Part shown: positions 58,113-64,000 of the stretch, piece by piece
Numbering within the stretch: position 1 is the first letter of the stretch
Layout: every line of letters starts with the position of its first letter
NCBI GenBank assembly: GCA_050084515.1
Contig: CM114274.1
Coordinates: forward strand, 28,706,001 to 28,770,000
Direction of reading: 5' to 3'
DNA length: 64,000 nt
Source: Blasia pusilla
Taxonomy: Eukaryota > Marchantiophyta > Marchantiopsida > Blasiales
Made by a program: the position numbers and the translations under genes
The notes under the pieces: model-generated
What the model was told of the DNA's origin: nothing
Databases searched by the model: none
Seen by the model: only the letters and a program-made list of their open reading frames with translations

Positions 58113-59215
58113 AGAAAGATGAGCTAATAGAGGGACGAGAAGTCTGTCCACTGTCTACCAAGTCAGCGATAGGGGACAGCCGGTCCCCAAGAAATTAGGT
58201 GGCATATGCGTCGAGCTTCTTGAGGGACGAGACGTATGTCCACTCTCTAGCAAGTGAGCAAGACGAGGACAGCGGATCACCAAAAACGAGGTAGCATGTG
58301 CGTCGAACTAAGTGAGGGATGAGAAGTCTGTCTAATATCTAGCAAGTCAGCGAGAGGGAGACATCCGGTAACGAAGAAATGAGGCAGCATACGCGTCCAG
58401 CTACTTGAGGGACGAGAAGTGTGTCCACTGTCAAGCAAGTAGGCGATAGGGAGACAGCCGATCACGAAGAAACGAAGTAGCATGTGCGTCGAACTAAGTG
58501 TGGGATGGGAAGTCAGCGATAGGGAGACATCTAGTCACGAAGAAATGAGAATGAGGTAGTATATGCGTCGAGGTACTCGACGGATGAGAAGTCTGTCCAC
58601 TATCTGGCAAATCAGCGATACAGAGACAGCCGCTCCCGAAGAAACGAGTTAATATCTGCGTTGAGCTAGAAATTGTGACGGACACGAAGTGCGTCCACTA
58701 TCTTGCAAGTAGGCGCTAGGGAGGCAGCATACCGAGAAACGAGGTAACATACGCATCGAACTACTTGAGAGACGAGAAGTGTGTCCACTATCCAGCAAAT
58801 AGACGTTAGGGAGACAGTAGATCACGAGAAAAGGAGGTAGCGTATGCGTCGACCTAATTGATTGACAAGAAGTGTGTCCACCCGCCAGCAAGTGAGGAAT
58901 AGGGAGACAGTCGAACATGAGCAGAGGTACCCATCTTACCGAGGGACGAGAAGTCTGTCCGCTATCTAGCAAGTAAGCCGATCCTGAAGAAACCAGGTAG
59001 GATATGCATCGCGGTCATTGAGGGACCAGAAATTCGTCTACTAGCTAGCAGGTGAGAAACGGGGTGACAGCCCATCAGCAAGAAATGAGCGCTAGCTAGC
59101 ATATGCGTCGAGGTAATCTAGGGACGAGAACTGTGTCAGCAAGAATTGAGTCAGCATATTCGTCGATGTAATTGATGGACTCGAAGTGTGTCCACTCGGA
59201 GGCTAGTCGTAAGCG
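58113..59215. repeat. minisatellite with a unit of about 92 bp
   Basis: About twelve diverged tandem units. Unit landmarks are GCGTCGA(G/A)CTA, GAGGGACGAGAAGT, TGTCCACT(A/G)TC, CTAGCAAGT and CGATAGGGAGACAGC. Starts at 58208, 58300, 58393, 58485, 58565, 58658, 58752 and 58845 give periods of 92-93 bp, with one of 80. On the minus strand two or three units at a time stay open and encode a 31-residue repeat (LPRFFVTGCLPIADLLDSG type), but the 92-bp units break the frame. Confidence 0.9.
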
Positions 59216-60200
59216 CTAGAAATTGACGTGGTGAAGATAGAGTTGTCAAGCACAATCCAGAGACAAGAAGCAGTGGCACTTCGTGGTGTGAGGAATCCCA
59301 TGGCCATACGCTCGTGGATCTATTTCATGTGCGTAACTGGTTCTGCTCCAAATTTGAAACTTGAAGACTATCTTGTAGAACCTTTAGTTTCAGTGAAGGC
59401 GTCTGGATTTTTCTAATTTTAGTTGGCATACTCAGTCTGCTTAAATCTCATGCGTCCAGCTTATCAGAGACGGCAGTTCTCGGGTTTGGGACTGTAGAGA
59501 TCTCCGAAAAGATCGCTAGACAAGATGAATTTCTCGAAACCATCGTAATTGATAGGCAAGGAGAGTGCGAACAAGGTAGAGCCTCTGCATATGTCTAGGA
59601 AGCAGAGAGAGACATCTCAATTCGAGGAAGCTTCTTTGTACAGTATATCCCATTAGGAATCTAAAGCAATTGAAACACGTGAAGAGAACTATTTTTAGAA
59701 GCAGACAGATATATCACTAGCTCCAGATAGGAGAACAGCGGATCACATGCGAAGGAATGCGTATGGAAATCTGGAAGAGGGAGACAAAAGGATTATCTTT
59801 CCATATATCCCTTTTATTTGTATTGAAAATATGTTCAAGTTGCTTAATTAGAGACCTGGTAACTGTGCTAATTGTTCTATTGTATTCCGCAGCAGAAAAA
59901 CCAGATTCCAAACATCACCATTGAGGGATCTCCCTCGCGAGTGAAGAGAATCTTGTAACACAATCCTTGGATCTCAAGCCCGGAGGAGTGGAGATGAATC
60001 CCAAGTTCTATAGAATGTTAGTCGTTCTAAATACGATTAGCACGATTTCAAGACGTTTTCATTTCTGGACTTGGCTTACTGTTTGATTGAACAGAATGGT
60101 CGACTTATTGAATGACGGAACCTCTCAAGGGTTCTTGGAGATTGTTTATTGTTTGAACTGTCAAGACTTATATATCGGACTGACTGTGAATCACACATGC
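59216..60200. other. no gene seen
   Basis: Sequence following the minisatellite. It shows no domain, repeat or clear splice-flanked ORF. Confidence 0.5.
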
Positions 60201-60207
60201 CACTGAC

Positions 60208-60441
60208 TTACTCTTCGATTCTTCGAGGCAGGGTTTTGTCATGCCACTGAAGAATAATTGAAGTCCTTCGAGATGAATTGAAGATCTGCTCCCCGAGTTG
60301 GAAGTTTTCTGTGTTATATGTCCTGTTCGGCACCAAATTAAACTTCACAAGTTCTGAGCTGTTACAAGGAACGATCATGGAAAAAAATTTGCTATATCCT
60401 TTCAGCTCGCTCTCATTTAATTTACTCTCGTCTTCGACCAA
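60208..60441 (-). CDS. unassigned small ORF
   Basis: An open frame of 77 codons from ATG with a natural-looking composition (MVEDESKLNESELKGYSKFF, FNLVPNRTYNTENFQLGEQ) and no known motif. Its start overlaps the left arm of the hairpin at 60419-60490, which argues against a simple conserved gene. It may be an exon fragment. Confidence 0.2.
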   Translation of the reverse strand: MVEDESKLNESELKGYSKFFSMIVPCNSSELVKFNLVPNRTYNTENFQLGEQIFNSSRRTSIILQWHDKTLPRRIEE

Positions 60442-60490
60442 CTGATCACTTCTCAGTGATCAGTCAGTCGGTCGAAGAAGAGAGTAAATT
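60419..60490. repeat. long inverted repeat (about 72 bp)
   Basis: The left arm 60419-60450 and right arm 60455-60490 are complementary apart from one 4-nt insertion and one mismatch. The arms read AATTTACTCTCGTCTTCGAC and GTCGAAGAAGAGAGTAAATT at their outer ends. The loop is TCTC. Confidence 0.9.
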
Positions 60491-60661
60491 ACGTGCGCGA
60501 AACTATGAGCATTTATGAAATATTCTAGAGTCTAGAGTGCGAAGAGGATGAGCATATGGGGCGGAGAGATGGACATCAAACTTCCCTGGGATCGATTACG
60601 ATATTCATCCCATAGCTGCCTATAGGTAGATTCGATTTCGACCGGACGTGACAAAATCTAC

Positions 60662-60701
60662 GCATTGGGGATGTGACTGTACATCGTCACATCCCCAATG
60701 C
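60662..60701. repeat. perfect 16-bp-arm hairpin
   Basis: Arms GCATTGGGGATGTGAC and GTCACATCCCCAATGC around an 8-nt loop (TGTACATC). No T-run follows, so it is not a typical terminator. Confidence 0.95.
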
Positions 60702-61340
60702 ATATGGGGATGAGAGAGTTAACGGGATCCCAAATCGATCGATGTCACGGTTAATGTGTTAGGTCCCCAGATGATTGAGAATGGCTGTGGGATGACATAA
60801 CCCACAGCTGATGCGTTCACCTACATGTGACTACTGGTGACCCATGAGCAAGAGAAGATTCTCATTCATGACATATATGACCTACCTACCTTCAAGGAAC
60901 AGATCAAGAGAACCTTATCATCAATGTAGTGGAGGACATTTCACACTAGATTGATCCTACTCGAGGAGGTGGGTTTATGTATTCAATCTGAGCCTTCCGC
61001 ACTCTTGGATTTTCAGTGCTTGCATTCTCGCACATTACTCTCGTTTTTCCTCCATCAAGGACACAAACTTTCAGTTTCCTTTCAATGCTTGATGCAGAGA
61101 TTTTCCGACCGGGGCTTGAATTTCGTCATTTCGACCCTGTAAGGATTTATTAGAGAACTTCGAATTTGGAGTCGCACTATATCAACTGGACTCCGGACTT
61201 GATTTTCATGTAACCGCGCCATCATCGCTCAAGTTCCAACAATATTTGGAAAGTCTGTGAACCCGACAGTCCATAGCATTTCACGAGTGCTCATTTGAGG
61301 TGACCGCATCGCATGAGATTGATAAGGTGGTACATGACTT

Positions 61341-61377
61341 TAATTTGTGGCTTATCTATATTATAAGCCGCAAATTA
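61341..61377. repeat. 15-bp-arm hairpin
   Basis: TAATTTGTGGCTTAT and ATAAGCCGCAAATTA pair with a single mismatch around a 7-nt loop. Confidence 0.9.
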
Positions 61378-61389
61378 TGAAGAGCCTCT

Positions 61390-62800
61390 GATTTTGCGAA
61401 CTCCTCGAAATCTTGAAATTGATTTAATTTACACTTAAGAATTTTGTAATTTTTATTAAACCGCATTAGAGTAGACAGAGGTGGCGCTGGATTCACAATT
61501 GACCTTTGTCTGAATCTCAATTCCTGAAGCGCGAGAGACTAGAGATGTCCGGCTCCACCGCCACCTGCATAATCTCTGGAGCCTCCCAATGTTTAGCATT
61601 GAAACGGATGCAGATTCAACAACGGGAGTCAGTCCGCCGGCCCGGCCACAGTTTCAGGGAGGTAACATGGGTCTTGAGCAATGAGCAGAGTCTCAGAGTG
61701 ATCAGAAATCGAAAGAATTTGAGAACACCGTGGGTACCATTTTTTCCAGATCGTGGACGTATTTTCATGGACCAGAGTTCAGTCTGTAACCAGCACTACG
61801 TTATCTGTTTGCCTTAAGACCGAAAATTAGCAACTCGCCATCGGGAAAATGGTGGAAAATATAATATTGAATCCTACGTCAACAGCCACGTTTAGAACTG
61901 GCGGCATTTCGAGAAAAAGATGGACACCCCTCTTATCAGTATGTGTCCAGAATCGCAGATTTTGAGCCACGATTGTTCACGGCATCGTCGAAAGCATTGC
62001 ACGACAGAGAATAGAAATCTTCCGATATCCCTTTGAGATCAGGCCTTTCCGCCATCTCAGGCTGCATCGCATCTGGGGACTTTGACCCCGTGAGCTCTGA
62101 GTTCTATGCTGGAAATTGGGCAGATATGGAAAAACTGCAGCCTTTAGAAAAGAGATTGCTTTTCCCCCCAAATTTCGTGCCGACATGCCACTCGTCGTGT
62201 GTCCACGCACTCCTCAGACTCCGCTCCTCTTCCTCCCCAGTCCCGCCGATACCCTTCCGACTCCGCGCCGGCAAGTACGGAACGACTCCAGTCGCCACAC
62301 ATGTCAGTGGAGTGCGGCAGTGCACCCGGACTCTCGCAGCGCACCGCGCATGTCAGTGAGCCTAAGGGACGCAGACGCCCACGTCGTTGTCCATCGTTAT
62401 AGCTTAGCGATCTGCTTCACAAATATTCTCTCTGGGGCTCGGGCGTGAGCGAGCAGTAATCGCTGCGTGGAGTTCCCTCCGATGGGTGGGCACTACTTGC
62501 GCAGCTAGATGTCAAAGCAGCTTGTAAGTCGTGATTCCCCCAATTTTAGCTCCGTGAGCATCTCATTAATGAACACTGATGATTGCCGCTAGGCTCGCTC
62601 GCTTGGCTGCTTTAGAGGGTGACTTTTCGGATCGCTTGCGACTCAACTGAAGCGATCTGGCATTCCACTGCGCCATTTCTTGGTAGATAGGGGTGGATCT
62701 ACAGGTATTCTGCCGGTGTCAATAGGCCTTTGTAGATCTACTATACGAAATTTTTTTGGTGTCCTCTGTACAGTACATCTCATGAACTCGAAAAGGTCTT
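61390..62800. other. unassigned region with several overlapping frames
   Basis: A plus-strand frame at 61506-61817 and multiple frames at 62033-62448 on both strands overlap a GC-rich, Pro/Ser-coding patch. None shows a domain, and the mutual overlap suggests chance frames. One could be a first exon of a gene running beyond the window. Confidence 0.35.
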
Positions 62801-63115
62801 CTACATTGATCGATGAAGCGAAGTCGCCGTGACGGATGCTTGTGGAAATCCAGATCGTATGATCAACTACTCCGGGAAAATCTATTGTGGTATCATATGA
62901 AATTGCAATTTGGAGTGTGGCTCTGATCGATCGAGCTGGTCACCATGACAGATTCTTGTCAGAATTTAGATTTTGTGACCATCCCCCCAAGAAAATCTCA
63001 TGCGGGCCTCTGGTAACTGTATCATACGAACAGTTGCTTGCAATGGTCTTTTGATAGACCAAGCCAGCTGCCATGGCAAATGCTTGTCAAAATCTACATC
63101 TTGTGCTTCCTGAAA
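62800..63115. repeat. three degenerate tandem units of about 123 bp
   Basis: Units begin near 62812, 62932 and 63056. They share GATGCTTGT(G/C)-type text followed by AAAATCTA or GAATTTAGAT, then a GGGAAAATCT or AAGAAAATCTCATG block and a GTATCATA(T/C)GAA block. Divergence is high. Confidence 0.65.
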
Positions 63116-64000
63116 TTCTTCGGACATCAATTTTGGGGTTGCTAGTTGTACGCTGAAAGCCCTTAATCATTGATCGTAAGTGAACTTTCCAATCGATCCT
63201 GAATTCCCTTTTGTCTCCACGGCAGTGACAAGCTGGTGGACTGTTGGAAAACTCATGATAATCGCATCGCGTTTTAATTCTATCCGGTCGATTCGGAATC
63301 CGAAACCACTACATGTCTACGTTTTCGATTCCTAGGCGATCACTACATTCACGATGTTCTATGTTATCTGGACCCACAGCGCTTAATATTCCACTCATTG
63401 ATCTGAAGGAGTATTCGACATTAGTATCATGTCATATCAATCGTAACGGAAGTCTTCTACCCTAAAAGCTAAAGAACGAACACCCTGATCCACTTGATCA
63501 GATCTACAATATCTGAACACGACCAGTTTTTTCCGAACGGCTCCACATGTTTTGGATCAAATCACGACGCATATATGCGAGTGGAATGTGAAGTACCTGA
63601 TCTGCAGTTTCTCACTTTATCATGCACCAGATTCGTCATCCCTTTCCAGCATCCTGTGCCCATTGCGAGGTTCCACCTTTACTGCAAATCCCCGGTCATC
63701 TATGCAGTATTATAATCAGAGTGCTGCAGCTATACGCGGAGATATGTGGTCATCAACCACGCCGACCCCGATTAAATTCTTATTCTCATTTCTCACCGAC
63801 ATAAGCAGTACAGGAGAACCCGAATAGTTCGTGGCCAATTGCAAGGATGTACCATCACCTTCGAAGTTAACAATTATGTCATTTCCCAGTGCACATGATG
63901 AGAATATATGCCGAACAAAGGTGAAAGCAAGAATCAACGAGTTGGGACAAGAAAGTCCCCTATTTTGACTGTCTTTATGTCATCCAGGGAAGCAAGCAAG
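63116..64000. other. no firm gene at the right edge
   Basis: Overlapping frames on both strands (63494-63827 plus, 63716-63937 minus). The minus frame reads DGTSLQLATNYSGSPVLLMS and NKNLIGVGVVDD. None is recognised. It could be an exon of a gene continuing past the edge. Confidence 0.35.

Noticed and set aside
60662-60701. Transcription terminator
   Set aside because: Rho-independent terminators are bacterial, and no T-run follows the hairpin.

Overview
The window looks like nuclear DNA of a streptophyte, most likely a non-seed land plant or a close algal relative. Supporting signs are spliced genes with GT..AG introns, a four-exon class III peroxidase with the standard plant intron layout, an LRR-I type receptor-like kinase with 72-nt LRR exons, plant Ty3/gypsy elements and a non-LTR element with a restriction-like endonuclease. 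I cannot name the species. A chimeric or horizontally mixed assembly cannot be excluded, because base composition changes sharply along the window. Layout: (1) 1-5000 holds a broken reading frame that resembles a permuted DNA N4/N6 methyltransferase, split by a roughly 2-kb intron-like segment, together with about 17 copies of a short palindromic repeat. (2) 5580-12190 holds minus-strand remains of two different Ty3/gypsy elements. (3) 12190-16700 is AT-rich with no genes. (4) 16787-20510 is a decayed non-LTR retrotransposon: C2H2-like finger, reverse transcriptase, CCHC knuckle and restriction-like endonuclease. (5) 20510-24250 is mostly unassigned, with one organelle-like block. (6) 24268-42350 is the gene island: a plus-strand malectin-like/LRR receptor pseudokinase (about 24268-31190), a minus-strand orphan 572-aa protein (34765-36483) whose 3' end is repeated in tandem downstream, and a minus-strand secretory class III peroxidase (37640-39266). 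(7) 43017-54460 is a nested transposon: a Ty3/gypsy element of about 10.4 kb inserted into a second copy of the non-LTR element. (8) 54460-64000 holds no firm gene, but has a 92-bp minisatellite, several strong hairpins and degenerate tandem repeats. The most striking object is the 43.3-53.7 kb retroelement. In order it carries gag with zinc knuckles, aspartic protease, a cytosine-5 DNA methyltransferase domain, reverse transcriptase, RNase H, integrase and a C-terminal PHD finger. It is dead: it has many stops, the methyltransferase ENV motif reads EKV, and the RT YIDD box reads YIYD. The architecture is still clear. The host genes do not form a pathway with one another. The receptor would act at the plasma membrane as a probable signalling scaffold, because its kinase lacks the catalytic Asp and the alpha-C Glu, and the peroxidase would act in the apoplast. 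Many ORFs that can be drawn through the repeats are chance frames and are left out.
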